From: Oceanobacillus massiliensis str. N'diop
GTDB lineage: Bacteria; Bacillota; Bacilli; Bacillales; Amphibacillaceae
Length of the DNA stretch: 64,000 nt
Direction of reading: 5' to 3'
Assembly: GCF_000285495.1 (NCBI RefSeq)
Contig: NZ_HE610976.1
Coordinates: 916,454-980,453, forward strand
Shown: in pieces, positions 1-8,775 of the stretch
Layout of the letters: the number at the start of each line of letters is the position of its first letter
Position numbering within the stretch: position 1 is the stretch's first letter
Notes under the pieces: model-generated
What the model was told of the DNA's origin: nothing
Databases searched by the model: none
Seen by the model: the letters and a program-made list of their open reading frames with translations, nothing else
Made by a program: the position numbers and the translations under genes

Positions 1-284
1 GGAAGCTGGTTTAAAATCCGCTCAATAAAAGGATAGTATTCATGATGTTTATTAACAGAATAAAATATCCATTGTCCTTTTCGCTCTTCCTTGACAAGAC
101 CAATATCCCTCAGCTTACGAAGATGCTGACTGATGGAAGGCTGGCTCGTTTTAAAGATTTCAACGAATTCACAAACACAGCATGCATGATGATCCAAAAG
201 TTTCATCATGGTAAGCCTTGTTTTATCACCCAATAATTTTAATATCAGTGCCGCTTTTTCCATTTCTATAGCTGTTTGCAGCAA
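1..284 (-). CDS. ArsR-family HTH regulator, 3' end cut by window edge
   Basis: The minus strand reads through the window edge as a winged-helix repressor. Early residues contain GDKTRLTMMKLL, then a Cys-Val-Cys metal site (ACCVCEF) and the recognition helix TSQPSISQHLRKLRDIGLV, followed by the wing KGQWIFYSVN. This is the ArsR/SmtB pattern; the CVC pair is the arsenic/antimony or heavy-metal site of ArsR-type sensors (family knowledge). The start is uncertain: TTG at 284 sits just after a GGTGGTGAGAGG ribosome-site-like stretch, while ATG at 263 also opens the frame. The regulated gene is probably outside the window to the left. Confidence 0.8.
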   Translation of the reverse strand, partial: MLQTAIEMEKAALILKLLGDKTRLTMMKLLDHHACCVCEFVEIFKTSQPSISQHLRKLRDIGLVKEERKGQWIFYSVNKHHEYYPFIERILNQL

Positions 285-534
285 ACCTCTCACCACCTTC
301 CTGCAAATCTTTCATTAGTATATAATGATTTGCTTATATGTGCAATGAAGGATTTATACGTCTATATTCACCCCTAAAGATAAAGTTCACTCGATTGTAG
401 TTGTGAAGGCTGAGCTAATTATCAGCAAAACGGATCGCAGAAGTGACAACAGTGGAAATTGCATGAAACGATGATGTTTGTCCAAATCGGTTACTTTGGC
501 GAATCATACACTACAATACAGGAGGAGATTTAAT

Positions 535-1341
535 ATGAAACTTTATTTAGACCCGGGGCATGGTGGTACGGATCCTGGAGCTACCGGCAATGGTTTAAGG
601 GAAAAGGATGTCGTACTGGACATTGCTTTGCGTATACGTGAACAATTAACCGCAAACTATGAAGACATCCAAATAAGAATGAGCCGGACAAATGACAGCA
701 GCAAAAGCCTCAGCCAAAGAACAGATGAAGCAAATAGCTGGGGAGCAGATTACTTTCTATCCATTCATTGCAACGCCTTTAATGGTGCTGCCGACGGATA
801 TGAAGATTTCATTCATAATTCGCTTTCTGACCAGTCCCAGACTGCCATATATCAGGATATCATGCATCAGGAAATCATAAAGTTCAATCAGCTGCGGAAT
901 CGCGGTCAAAAGAAAGCGAACTTCCATGTCCTTCGTGAATCGGCTATGCCCGCCTTCCTATCAGAAAATGGATTCATCGATCATCAGGAGGATGCAGAGC
1001 TCATGGAACAGGATACGTGGAGACAAAGCGTTGCACAAGGACATGTGAACGGATTGGCCAAGGCATTCAACCTAAAACAAAGAAGCGATGACAATACTGA
1101 AACGATCTTCAAAATTATTGCAGGTTCCTTCCAAGTAAAAGCAAACGCAGATGAACGTGTCGCTTTTCTAAAATCCAAGGGAATAGATGCTTTTGCAGAC
1201 AGGATTGTCATTTCAGGTGTTACCTGGTACCGGGTTCAGGCAGGTGCCTTTTCCAGCAAAGGCGCTGCTGAAAATCATTTACGGAAAGTACAAAATACTG
1301 GCGTTGATGCATTTATTCTGGAGGAACAGGTCCGTTCATGA
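535..1341 (+). CDS. cwlC: N-acetylmuramoyl-L-alanine amidase, CwlC-like, with SPOR domain
   Basis: The 268-residue protein hydrolyses the amide bond between N-acetylmuramic acid and L-Ala in peptidoglycan. Residues 1-190 are an Amidase_3 domain: zinc His in DPGHGG (residue 9), Glu 23, the His of LSIHCN and the catalytic Glu of SENGFID. Residues about 200-265 are a SPOR repeat domain that binds denuded glycan. There is no signal peptide, as in B. subtilis CwlC, which lyses the mother-cell wall late in sporulation; length and domain order match. The start at 535 is chosen for the GGAGGAG site 8 bases upstream; an upstream in-frame start at 478 lacks one. A sigma-K-like CATA-N3-TA lies at 505-513 but no good -35 was seen, so that control is only suggested. 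Confidence 0.85.
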   Translation: MKLYLDPGHGGTDPGATGNGLREKDVVLDIALRIREQLTANYEDIQIRMSRTNDSSKSLSQRTDEANSWGADYFLSIHCNAFNGAADGYEDFIHNSLSDQSQTAIYQDIMHQEIIKFNQLRNRGQKKANFHVLRESAMPAFLSENGFIDHQEDAELMEQDTWRQSVAQGHVNGLAKAFNLKQRSDDNTETIFKIIAGSFQVKANADERVAFLKSKGIDAFADRIVISGVTWYRVQAGAFSSKGAAENHLRKVQNTGVDAFILEEQVRS

Positions 1342-1567
1342 ATGTATTGAGTAATGTAGTATCTAAACCTATGTTTTCTTAAAGCTAGGCTTCGGCTGCT
1401 CAGGAAAGAGACAGTTGTATCCTGGACGAACCTTCATATTTTCCAGGTTTAGTCATACATCATGCCTGTCACATTTAGTTACCCGCAGGTTTAAAGCGCA
1501 CAGCTAAAGGCCGTTTAGAGTTCACTATATGCTCCTGTTTAAGAAAAGGGTCCTATTTTAGGTATCT

Positions 1568-1592
1568 GCACCGAGGAAGCATACTGCGAAGC
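1568..1592. repeat. fragment of family A intergenic repeat
   Basis: This 25-base stretch is the reverse complement of part of the long family A copy near 14676-14702 (cttcgcagtatgcttcctcg core). The surrounding 1342-1687 holds no other recognisable gene or signal. Confidence 0.5.
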
Positions 1593-1687
1593 GTCTTCGG
1601 TTTTATTGAATACAAAAATGCCAAAGAGAATTTCCTCATTTCTATGCTGCTCTGTCACTATTTATAGAAATTATAGTGTGTTAATTG

Positions 1688-1810
1688 CCACTCCGGAAAT
1701 ACACTGCGCTTTCCGCGGGCTCGCGCTAAGCCTCCTCGCTCGCAAAGTTCGCTCTCTGTGGGGTCTTAGCGTCTTCGCTTTCCCGCAGGAGTCTACGTGT
1801 ATTTCCTTCG
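1688..1810. repeat. family A intergenic palindromic repeat
   Basis: An imperfect inverted repeat whose ends read actccggaaatacac and gtgtatttccttcg, with inner arms tttccgcgggctcgcgc and gcgaagacgctaagacccc-like sequence (here on the opposite strand). The same element recurs near 12556, 12730/14622, 14790 and 58865. Short ORFs in it are repeat artefacts. Confidence 0.8.
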
Positions 1811-1861
1811 TTGTGATTGTATTCTCTGAATTAAATAATTGATATTCAATTTTTAAACTGA

Positions 1862-1990
1862 TTGATTGTAGCGCAGGGCAGTCGACTCCAGCGGGAAAAG
1901 CAACAGCTGAAGATCCCGCAAGAAGCCGGGCTTGCTTCTGAGGAAGCTGAAGCGGTGCCCGCGGAAAGCGAATGCACGGAGCGGAAATCG
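1862..1990. repeat. family B intergenic palindromic repeat
   Basis: Its outer arms are gcgcagggcagtcgactcc and cgg-agcgg, with inner segments gcaacagctgaagatcccgc and cccgcggaaagcg. Other copies lie near 4970, 12358, 27660, 58970, 59185 and 60272, in both orientations. Confidence 0.8.
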
Positions 1991-2079
1991 ACCGTTACTG
2001 TTACATCGCAGTTTATAGTTTTTAAGTAACAACCATCCATTCACAGAACAGCCTTAAGAAAAGGATCCTTTAGACAAAA

Positions 2080-2112
2080 ATAAAGGTGGCCCATATATAA
2101 TGAGCCACCCTT
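2080..2112 (-). terminator. intrinsic terminator of the POT transporter gene
   Basis: On the minus strand GGTGGC and GCCACC form a stem around an AT loop, followed by TTTATTTTT, just past the transporter stop codon. Confidence 0.75.
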
Positions 2113-2133
2113 TGTTGGTAAGATTGTGATAAT

Positions 2134-3627
2134 TTAGTTTATACCTCTCATAAACCTCCGGAGCTTTGGAGAGATCAGGAATAAAATAATCCCAAGCAGA
2201 ATCGCAATTCCACCGATAACTCCAAAATAAATTGCTTCTGTTTCTACTGAATAGAAACGAACAACCTGCGCATTGATCGCTTGTGCAGAAGCATTGGATA
2301 GGTTCCAAAGACTCATCATCTGTGCTGCGAATGCAGCTGGTGCAAGCTTTGTGGATGCTGAAAGACCAACTGGCGATAATAGCAATTCCCCGAGTACAAC
2401 AAGGAAGAAGCTTAGTACGAGCCAAAGCGGACTTACCAGACTCTCCGTACCATTAATCAATGCAGGGAAAATCATTACAATAAATGAAAGACCAGCAAAA
2501 ATCAGTCCCAATGAAAATTTCTGAGGCGTACTTGGCTGACGATCACCAAGCTTGACCCACATCCAAGCAAAGATCGGCGCAAGCATTACAATGAACAATG
2601 GATTTAAGGACTGGAACCAGGATGATTGAAGCTCAAATCCAGCAAATGTCAGCTGTGTGCGTTCGTTTGCATAGGTTGCGAGTATATTCGATCCCTGTTC
2701 CTGAATCGCCCAGAACATCATTGCTGCCACAAACAGCGGAATATAAGCCAGTAAGCGGGAGCGTTCATCTGCAGTCGTTTTCTTACTGCGGTACATTGTA
2801 ATGAAATAAACCGTCGGGATGATGACACCAAGGATACTGATAAAGAAGATAACCCGTTCAATGGTTAACCAGCCGCCGGAAACTCCCAACCAAAAGATAA
2901 TGGCAAGCACCACAACTGAAAGGCTGATAGTCTTCGTTACCTTCCTGCGATCGGTTGCTGTTAGCGGATTTGGCACAATCGTACCTGCAAGGCCGAAATA
3001 TTTCTTTCGAGTAAGCAAATAGACGATCAGTCCTGCAAACATACCTGCTGCCGCAAAAGCAAACCCAAGATGGAAACTGTATTTCTGTCCAATTGTTCCG
3101 ACAATTAAAGGCGCAATAAATCCACCCATGTTAATTCCCATATAATAGATACTGAATCCTGAATCACGACGCGGATCCTGCTTGCTGTACAATTCTCCAA
3201 CCATTCCACCAACATTTGGCTTTAATAGGCCTGTACCAATTACGATAAACAGCATGGAAGCAAGTAATGCGGTCAGCCCTCCTGGGAAGGAAAGTATAAT
3301 ATGACCAATCATAATCAAAACGCCACCGTAGAATACCGTACGGTTCATTCCAAGAATTCGGTCAGCAATCCAGCCACCGATGATTCCAGACATATATACA
3401 AGCGAACCATAAATTGCCATAATCGAGTTAGCCGTAGTTTGATCTAACCCCAATCCGCCATTCGTTACCTGGTAATACATATAATAGAGTAATATGGCAC
3501 GCATTCCATAATAGGAAAAACGTTCCCAAAACTCTGTGAAAAATAATGTCGATAACCCTTTCGGATGACCGAAAAATCCTTTTTGCGGGATAGTTTTAAG
3601 TATTTCATCCCTCTCATTAGAGTTCAT
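2134..3627 (-). CDS. dtpT: proton-dependent oligopeptide (POT/PTR) transporter
   Basis: A 497-residue polytopic membrane protein importing di- and tripeptides with protons. The family signature is clear near the N-terminus: FFTEFWERFSYYGMRAIL contains the ExxER proton-coupling motif of helix 1, and GTGLLKPNVGG and SIYYMGINMGG follow in helices 4 and 5. Length fits bacterial DtpT/YclF. The start at 3627 is chosen because AGGAGG lies 11 bases upstream; the frame stays open further upstream without a ribosome site. It is monocistronic, ended by the hairpin at 2080-2112. Confidence 0.88.
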   Translation of the reverse strand: MNSNERDEILKTIPQKGFFGHPKGLSTLFFTEFWERFSYYGMRAILLYYMYYQVTNGGLGLDQTTANSIMAIYGSLVYMSGIIGGWIADRILGMNRTVFYGGVLIMIGHIILSFPGGLTALLASMLFIVIGTGLLKPNVGGMVGELYSKQDPRRDSGFSIYYMGINMGGFIAPLIVGTIGQKYSFHLGFAFAAAGMFAGLIVYLLTRKKYFGLAGTIVPNPLTATDRRKVTKTISLSVVVLAIIFWLGVSGGWLTIERVIFFISILGVIIPTVYFITMYRSKKTTADERSRLLAYIPLFVAAMMFWAIQEQGSNILATYANERTQLTFAGFELQSSWFQSLNPLFIVMLAPIFAWMWVKLGDRQPSTPQKFSLGLIFAGLSFIVMIFPALINGTESLVSPLWLVLSFFLVVLGELLLSPVGLSASTKLAPAAFAAQMMSLWNLSNASAQAINAQVVRFYSVETEAIYFGVIGGIAILLGIILFLISPKLRRFMRGIN

Positions 3628-3907
3628 TGTTGTTATTTCCTCCTCTAAGATGTAGAAATTGATAGTAAACTCAAAAAACAACCTTATAAGTATAAAACAA
3701 AATTTAGAACATGTAAATAGTCCCACCGCTGTTTTAGGCTTTGTAAAAGAGCAAATCGTTTATATGGCGGAATTTGAAAACGTTAACGATATTGCTATTT
3801 TTTTCAGAAACTACATACCAATACAATTATAATCCCCCAAAAGCTGTCAGGGATGTAAATCATATCCACTTCCAAAAACTCAATATGGAATTCAAGCAAA
3901 ATTGTGG

Positions 3908-3913
3908 TATAAT
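3908..3913 (+). promoter_or_regulatory. extended -10 promoter for the preQ1-riboswitch transcript
   Basis: TATAAT preceded by TGG (extended -10 TGn) lies about 35 bases before the riboswitch aptamer. No good -35 is visible. Confidence 0.55.
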
Positions 3914-3944
3914 GATAAACATCAATTCAATACCTACCTTGTGG

Positions 3945-3979
3945 GAGAGGTTCTAGAAAAACCCTCTATAAAAAACTAA
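3945..3979 (+). promoter_or_regulatory. preQ1-I riboswitch aptamer
   Basis: The stretch AGAGGTTCTAG, then ACCCTCTATAAAAAACTAA (3961-3979) matches the preQ1 class I aptamer: P1 stem AGAGG/CCTCT and the A-rich tail with CTAA that forms the pseudoknot. It is followed at once by a terminator hairpin and lies upstream of a VUT-family queuosine-precursor transporter, the expected target. Binding of pre-queuosine-1 should favour termination. Confidence 0.92.
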
Positions 3980-3984
3980 AGATG

Positions 3985-4016
3985 AACTATATCTTTCTTT
4001 AGGATATAGTTTTTAT
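3985..4016 (+). terminator. riboswitch expression-platform terminator
   Basis: A perfect 9-bp stem AACTATATC/GATATAGTT followed by a T-rich tract, immediately after the aptamer. Its 5' arm lies next to the aptamer's 3' tail, so ligand binding can decide whether it forms. Confidence 0.85.
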
Positions 4017-4159
4017 TTTTGCCTTTTTTCATTTTAGCAAATTTAAAACTTCAGATTTGAATAGCTTGTTTTATAGAGACAATTGCGAATCAGAATGCAG
4101 ATTAACCTCTCATTAGCATGTAGGTGTTCCTGATAAAAAAAGAAAAAGGAGCGCTTTTT

Positions 4160-4693
4160 ATGCGTATATTTTTATACCTAATTGTCATTATTATCGCTAA
4201 TATTGTTACCGCAAAATTTGCCCCATTGGAAATTGGGCTGTTCATTATCCCTTGGGGTTCATTCCTGATTGGATTGACATTCATCCTTAGAGATATGGTG
4301 CAGAATAAATATGGCAAGAAGAAGACCTACTTATTTATAGGTACGGCCTTACTGCTGTCCGCTGTTTCCAGTTATTTGTTAGGTGACACATTATGGATTG
4401 TCTTTGCCAGCACAATTAGTTTCCTCGTATCCGAAACAGCCGATACAGAGATTTACTCCAGAATAAAGAAGTCTATGAGTCTCCGTGTTTTATATAGCGG
4501 GATAATTGGCGGAATACTGGATTCTACTATCTTCGTTATTGTCGGTCTGTCTCCTCTAGGTGCAGGGTTTGTCCCTTGGGAAGCGGTCTGGATGGCGATT
4601 CTTGGCCAAATCATCATTAAGATTACCATGCAATTCGCAGGTGTTCTTATACTCCAATCTTCTAAAACAATACGTGCAGAGTTTGCCAATTAG
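4160..4693 (+). CDS. VUT-family (DUF165/YhhQ) queuosine-precursor transporter
   Basis: A 177-residue membrane protein with about five or six hydrophobic segments. The motif GLTFILRDMVQNKYGKK is typical of the VUT/YhhQ family, which imports queuosine precursors (queuine or preQ1). The start at 4160 is supported by AAAGGAG eight bases upstream; an upstream Met at 4124 has no such site. The preQ1-I riboswitch in its leader strongly supports the substrate: transport would be shut down when preQ1 is plentiful. A hairpin at 4705-4743 ends the gene. Confidence 0.9.
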   Translation: MRIFLYLIVIIIANIVTAKFAPLEIGLFIIPWGSFLIGLTFILRDMVQNKYGKKKTYLFIGTALLLSAVSSYLLGDTLWIVFASTISFLVSETADTEIYSRIKKSMSLRVLYSGIIGGILDSTIFVIVGLSPLGAGFVPWEAVWMAILGQIIIKITMQFAGVLILQSSKTIRAEFAN

Positions 4694-4704
4694 GCAAATA
4701 GCAT

Positions 4705-4743
4705 GGCTCGGGCTTCTATATGTAAGAAGCCTGAGCTTTTTAT
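4705..4743 (+). terminator. intrinsic terminator after the VUT transporter
   Basis: GGCTCGGGCTTC pairs with GAAGCCTGAGC around a 9-base loop and is followed by TTTTTATT. Confidence 0.8.
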
Positions 4744-4891
4744 TATCCCTATTTTTCATCACTTTTAAAATCAGCTCTGTTAGGCACACAACTATTCTTA
4801 ATCCTTCACATAATATAAAAGACCACTTTCTCTAAGATTGTTGTTTTTACATTAAAGATATAAACTTCGAAGTAACTTGACGATGAGCTTA

Positions 4892-4915
4892 TCTCCACTC
4901 CGGAAATACACTGCG
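4892..4915. repeat. truncated family A repeat end
   Basis: Only the terminal arm ctccggaaatacactgcgct is present, joined to unrelated AT-rich sequence. It lies beside a complete family B copy. Confidence 0.6.
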
Positions 4916-4969
4916 CTATGATTTGGTTTTCTGAATCGATTTACTCATATTCAATTATGAAGCTGATGG

Positions 4970-5105
4970 ATTGGAGCATAGGGCAGTCGACTCCAGCGGG
5001 AATAGCAACAGCTGAAGATCCCGCAAGAAGCCGGGCTTGCTTCTGAGGAAGCTGAGAGCGCCCGCCGCGGAAAGCGACTGCCCGGAGCGGAAAGCGGGTG
5101 TTGCT
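4970..5105. repeat. family B intergenic palindromic repeat
   Basis: A near-complete copy with the arms gcatagggcagtcgactcc and gactgcccggagcgg and the inner gcaacagctgaagatcccgc. The rest of 4744-5254 shows no gene. Confidence 0.8.
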
Positions 5106-5254
5106 GTTACGTCGCTGTTTCTATCAAATGAACAGTTAAGAAACAACATCACTTACGAAAAGTATGATAAAAAAGAAGCAAATTCTATACTGAAAGAAGG
5201 TTTTTATCCCTTTTTATAGAATCTATTAGGTAATACATCCGAGGAGTGAACAAG

Positions 5255-5908
5255 ATGATTCTATACCGCATACCTTTACTTATCCTGGCAATGGGGCTTG
5301 TATATCTATTTATTGCTCCATCTGAACCGTTAATTTTCAGTCTGTTCTTTAAGCTTATTCCAATGGTTCTTATCCTTTTATATGCCTTCCAGCAATCGCC
5401 AAGGAGAAAATCCGTTACCCAATGGCTCGTGATGATCGGAATTGTTTTCTGTATGGTTGGGGATGCGACCATACATTGGTTTATGATCGGATTATCCGCA
5501 TTCCTTGTTGGACATTTATTTTACATGACAGGTTTTTTCAAGAAATGGCAATTTTCACTGGCACGATTTTTAACGATTTTCCCAATAGCTGGATACGGAA
5601 TAATTATGGCATTGCAATTAACCCAAGCTATCGGGCAGGATGGAAATGGACATCTCATGATGCCAGTCGTCATCTACATTTCCGTTATTTCTGTAATGGC
5701 ATTTTCCGCTATAATGACAGGGAACAAATGGGCAGCAATCGGCAGTATTTTATTTCTTATCTCGGATTCCATTCTCTCCTGGAACATGTTCCTTTCACCC
5801 GTACCATTTGCTGACTCACTTATCATGACTACTTATTACGGTGCTCAATTTCTGATTGCACATAGTCTGTTCACCATCGAAGGTTCGAATAATCGATTGG
5901 TTTGGTGA
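5255..5908 (+). CDS. YhhN/TMEM86-family membrane protein (lysoplasmalogenase-like)
   Basis: A 217-residue, highly hydrophobic protein with about seven or eight membrane segments. The motifs IGIVFCMVGDATIHW and FLVGHLFYMTGF carry the conserved Asp and the GHLFY block of the YhhN family, whose mammalian member TMEM86B hydrolyses the vinyl-ether bond of lysoplasmalogen; the bacterial substrate is not established. The start at 5255 has GAGGAG 8 bases upstream; a GTG at 5246 overlaps that site. No terminator is evident right after it. Confidence 0.75.
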   Translation: MILYRIPLLILAMGLVYLFIAPSEPLIFSLFFKLIPMVLILLYAFQQSPRRKSVTQWLVMIGIVFCMVGDATIHWFMIGLSAFLVGHLFYMTGFFKKWQFSLARFLTIFPIAGYGIIMALQLTQAIGQDGNGHLMMPVVIYISVISVMAFSAIMTGNKWAAIGSILFLISDSILSWNMFLSPVPFADSLIMTTYYGAQFLIAHSLFTIEGSNNRLVW

Positions 5909-5939
5909 GAATCGCTGTCCCGAGCACTGCGGCATAATA

Positions 5940-6130
5940 GCAGCGGCCAATTTTTTTAGGATATTTTGGAATAGGCGCTGATATCCGTATGTCAAAGGGC
6001 GATATCATGGTTTTTGGGCAGATATATTTTATCCGGAAGATATATTTCCTTTTCGGATATAACTAGTTTCAGGCATATATCTGTATCTAAAAGAACAGAT
6101 TTCAGGCGGGATAGCGCGGGGGTTGAAGCA
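5940..6130. repeat. degenerate tandem array, about 20-bp period
   Basis: Successive units such as ggcagatatattttatccgg and aagatatatttccttttcgg recur with a period near 20 bases and a gatata core. It resembles in form, but not in sequence, the arrays at 23851 and 63790. No gene is seen in 5909-6204. Confidence 0.55.
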
Positions 6131-6204
6131 TTGAAAAACGAAAAATTTCAGACAAAGATGCTAGATGAATTAAGCGGTGAAAAATAAAGCTATCATTAAA
6201 TAAT

Positions 6205-6246
6205 CCCCGGCAAGGAGTTCTATCACTCTTTGACCAGGGACTTTTT
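6205..6246 (-). terminator. probable terminator of the YeeE/YedE gene
   Basis: An imperfect hairpin: AGTCCCTGGTCAAAGAGT pairs with ACTCCTTGCCGGGGATT on the minus strand and is followed by TTATTTAAT, 23 bases past the stop codon. Confidence 0.55.
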
Positions 6247-6268
6247 ATAGTGTGTTAGATTTCTAGAT

Positions 6269-7519
6269 TTAGCAGAATTGATCTGACTTATTTGGATTCT
6301 TCATTCCGAATAATGGTCTTATAAACAACGCCAATCCTGTTCCAAGCAGAGCCATGATTCCCCATACCCAGCCATGAAGACTAAATGATGCGATACCACC
6401 AAAGTAGGCCCCAATGTTGCAGCCAAAGGCCAGACGTGAGCCATATCCCATCAGAAGGCCGCCGACGATTGCCGCACCTGCGATACCAGGCTTGAATCTT
6501 CTTGGTCTAAAATTACCTTGGGCAGCCGCTGCGATAAAGGCACCCAGTATAATACCAAAATTCATCACACTGGTTGAATCGGCTAACACCGTTTGTGTTA
6601 AGGCTTCGCCATTTGCACCTGCAAAATACCCCCATGAGCTGACATCCACGCCGATTGCCTGCAACGCCTTTCCGCCCCATAGAGCAAAGGCTGATGTAAT
6701 TCCCCATGGTTGACCTCTTACTGTCAGCGTTAATGCATTTAGAATCGCTAAGATAATTCCAGCTGCAAACAATGGCCATGATCCTCTGAAGATCTTCTTC
6801 CAGCCGTTTGTTGTCGGAAGTGGCTTCATTGCTGGAGGATTTTTCCGCTTGGCGATTTTGACAGTTACCAGATAGATCAAGGCGAATAATGCCATCTGAA
6901 CCACCCAGGCTCCAAAGAATCCGAGACCTGTGGATTCCGCCAGTGATATAGGTGGCAATGAAGGAGTTTCCGTCCAAAACGGAAGGTGATAGGCTCCAAC
7001 AGTTGAACCGATAATAAAAGCTATCAATGTAAGAATCATAGAAGAAGCCCCTCCTCCAAGATTATACAAGGTACCTGAAGCACAGCCATTACCAAGCTGC
7101 ATCCCTATACCAAACATAAAGGAGCCGAAAATCACACTAATGCCAACCGGCGATACATATCCAGCGGGAGTAACTCCTGTAAAACTAAATCCTGTACTTA
7201 ATATAATCGCAAATAACGTTGTAGCAAACGCAAGCATCACCATGTGAGCCTGCAGCCCCTGGACATTCCCTACCGAAGCGAGACGACGAAATGCCGAAGT
7301 GAAGCCGAATCTGGCATGAAGCAATGTAGCCCCTAATGCCAATCCTATGATATATAAAACACCCTGTACCCATCCTGCTGCGGCAGTAATTGCTATGAAT
7401 AATATAAAAGCTACTAATATTCCCAATGCCATCAGCGGCTTTTGAACTGGGCTGAGTTCTGATATTACTGTTGTTGGTTTGAAATTAAACCGTTTTTCCG
7501 TAACTATTGGTTGTTCCAT
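6269..7519 (-). CDS. YeeE/YedE-family sulfur (thiosulfate) transporter
   Basis: A 416-residue membrane protein made of two homologous halves. Each half carries the conserved cysteine motif: GNGCASGTLYNLG near residue 145 and FGCNIGAYFGG near residue 370. These cysteines hold thiosulfate during transport in TsuA (YeeE) (family knowledge). The start at 7519 follows AGAGGGG. No TusA-like or rhodanese gene is adjacent, so the substrate is inferred from the family only. A spaced inverted repeat at 7550-7574 lies in the promoter region, and the gene ends at the hairpin at 6205-6246. Confidence 0.85.
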   Translation of the reverse strand: MEQPIVTEKRFNFKPTTVISELSPVQKPLMALGILVAFILFIAITAAAGWVQGVLYIIGLALGATLLHARFGFTSAFRRLASVGNVQGLQAHMVMLAFATTLFAIILSTGFSFTGVTPAGYVSPVGISVIFGSFMFGIGMQLGNGCASGTLYNLGGGASSMILTLIAFIIGSTVGAYHLPFWTETPSLPPISLAESTGLGFFGAWVVQMALFALIYLVTVKIAKRKNPPAMKPLPTTNGWKKIFRGSWPLFAAGIILAILNALTLTVRGQPWGITSAFALWGGKALQAIGVDVSSWGYFAGANGEALTQTVLADSTSVMNFGIILGAFIAAAAQGNFRPRRFKPGIAGAAIVGGLLMGYGSRLAFGCNIGAYFGGIASFSLHGWVWGIMALLGTGLALFIRPLFGMKNPNKSDQFC

Positions 7520-7549
7520 TTTAATACCCCTCTTATCTTATTAACTTAG

Positions 7550-7574
7550 TTGGAATTAATATAGTTTACTCCAA
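7550..7574 (-). promoter_or_regulatory. possible operator, inverted repeat TTGGA-N15-TCCAA
   Basis: TTGGA (7550-7554) and TCCAA (7570-7574) face each other just upstream of the sulfur transporter. On the minus strand the block contains AATTGGA and ATTCCAA, which recalls the cysteine-metabolism repressor CymR site. Only sequence likeness and gene context support this. Confidence 0.35.
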
Positions 7575-7642
7575 TTTGATCAAAATGTAAAGATAGCATT
7601 CAATAAAATTTTATGTCAGCGCTGACATGTTCGTGCACAGGC

Positions 7643-7691
7643 AAAAAGACCTGAAGTCCATCATCATTGATGAAAGACTTCAGGTCTTTTT
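7643..7691 (-). terminator. strong terminator after the 122-aa hypothetical gene
   Basis: A perfect 16-bp stem, AAAAAGACCTGAAGTC with GACTTCAGGTCTTTTT, and a 17-base loop. It works in either direction because of its A and T ends. Confidence 0.9.
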
Positions 7692-7702
7692 CACTTCATT
7701 CA

Positions 7703-8071
7703 TTAAACTACTTGTGGCCCAACCAGTACTCTCGGATTCTCCCCAATCACTAATCTGCACAGATTTCTGTATCCAATCTGGCTGTATTCAGAAAGAAATT
7801 TCTTGAGCTCCACGATTTTGCTATCGGCTTTCAACTTTTCAATTTCCTGCTGATAAACGTTCACAACATAGTCAGCTTGAATGTCAGGACAGAATTTCCC
7901 AGGCTCTTCATCCATAATTAAGCATCCCATATATTGATACTTGAATTGCAATTGACGAGTGAGATGAATAATATTGGCTAATTGCTTGTAGATCACCGGC
8001 TTTTCTGTTTTCAATTCATTGATTGCCTTTTGGGCAGCTACTAATTCATTAAAGCTCGTTGTAATTACCAT
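7703..8071 (-). CDS. hypothetical soluble protein, 122 aa
   Basis: Not recognised. The protein is mixed alpha-helical, with a leucine/lysine-rich middle and an MGCLIMDEEPGKFCPD stretch holding two cysteines. The start at 8071 has GGAGGAG 9 bases upstream; a Met at 8092 overlaps that site. It starts 24 bases past the stop of the thioesterase gene on the same strand, with no terminator between, so the two are probably co-transcribed. No secretion signal is visible. Confidence 0.75.
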   Translation of the reverse strand: MVITTSFNELVAAQKAINELKTEKPVIYKQLANIIHLTRQLQFKYQYMGCLIMDEEPGKFCPDIQADYVVNVYQQEIEKLKADSKIVELKKFLSEYSQIGYRNLCRLVIGENPRVLVGPQVV

Positions 8072-8095
8072 TTTATCAGCTCCTCCGTTCAACTA

Positions 8096-8608
8096 TTAAT
8101 ACGGTTTTTCTAATGTTAAATGTTCTACAAGATCCTTGTTTTGCTGTCTTTTAAGTTTTCTGATCTTGGCACGTTCCTGACCTGTTTCATAAAGGTATTT
8201 CTCTTCTTCTGTCTCTGGAACGATTGCAGGCACTTCGATTGGTTTCTTGTTTTCATCCAATGCAACAAAAGTCAAGAAGGCTGTAGTTGCGATTCTGCGG
8301 TTTCCTGTAATCATATCTTCAGCAATGACTTTACAGAAGATCTCCATTGAACTTCTTCCTGTATATGCAACGAATGATTCGATACAAACCTTATCACTCT
8401 GTCTGATTGGTTCCATGAAGTTCACGGAATCGGTTGAGGCTGTTACACATTCCTTCACTCTTGCATGGCTGCAAGCTGTCAATGTTGCACATGCATCAAG
8501 CTTTTTCATTAATACCCCACCGAATAAAGTGTGATAGTTATTCAAATCATTGATTAGTACTTGGTCGTTTTGGATGATACGTGTATCACCCATTTTTCTT
8601 GTTTTCAT
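8096..8608 (-). CDS. acyl-CoA thioesterase, YkhA-type hotdog fold
   Basis: A 170-residue cytoplasmic protein of the single-hotdog acyl-CoA hydrolase family. Diagnostic blocks are NHxxLFGG-like NYHTLFGGVLMKKLDACA, in which the central helix carries the catalytic Asp, and ASTDSVNFMEPIR and AFLTFVALDENKKP. It hydrolyses acyl-CoA thioesters to free acid and CoA. A good AAGGTGA site precedes the ATG. It is probably the first gene of a two-gene unit with the 122-aa hypothetical protein. Confidence 0.88.
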   Translation of the reverse strand: MKTRKMGDTRIIQNDQVLINDLNNYHTLFGGVLMKKLDACATLTACSHARVKECVTASTDSVNFMEPIRQSDKVCIESFVAYTGRSSMEIFCKVIAEDMITGNRRIATTAFLTFVALDENKKPIEVPAIVPETEEEKYLYETGQERAKIRKLKRQQNKDLVEHLTLEKPY

Positions 8609-8775
8609 TCTTAAATCACCTTACTTTTATAGTATCACCGGATGGTTCACCCAGTGTAGATGGCCTAACTTGTACTCTTCATTATATAACAGGCAAAAGA
8701 TTGAAGTAAAATGCCGATAAATCATGGTTTCCATTACAAAAACGCATGTAAACGTTTTTTTATTGTAACCACAAA

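Noticed and set aside
42..236. A plus-strand frame at the left edge
   Set aside because: It lies opposite a clear ArsR-family gene on the minus strand.
4937..5219. Open frames over the family B repeat
   Set aside because: Similar frames recur in every repeat copy on either strand and have no ribosome sites.
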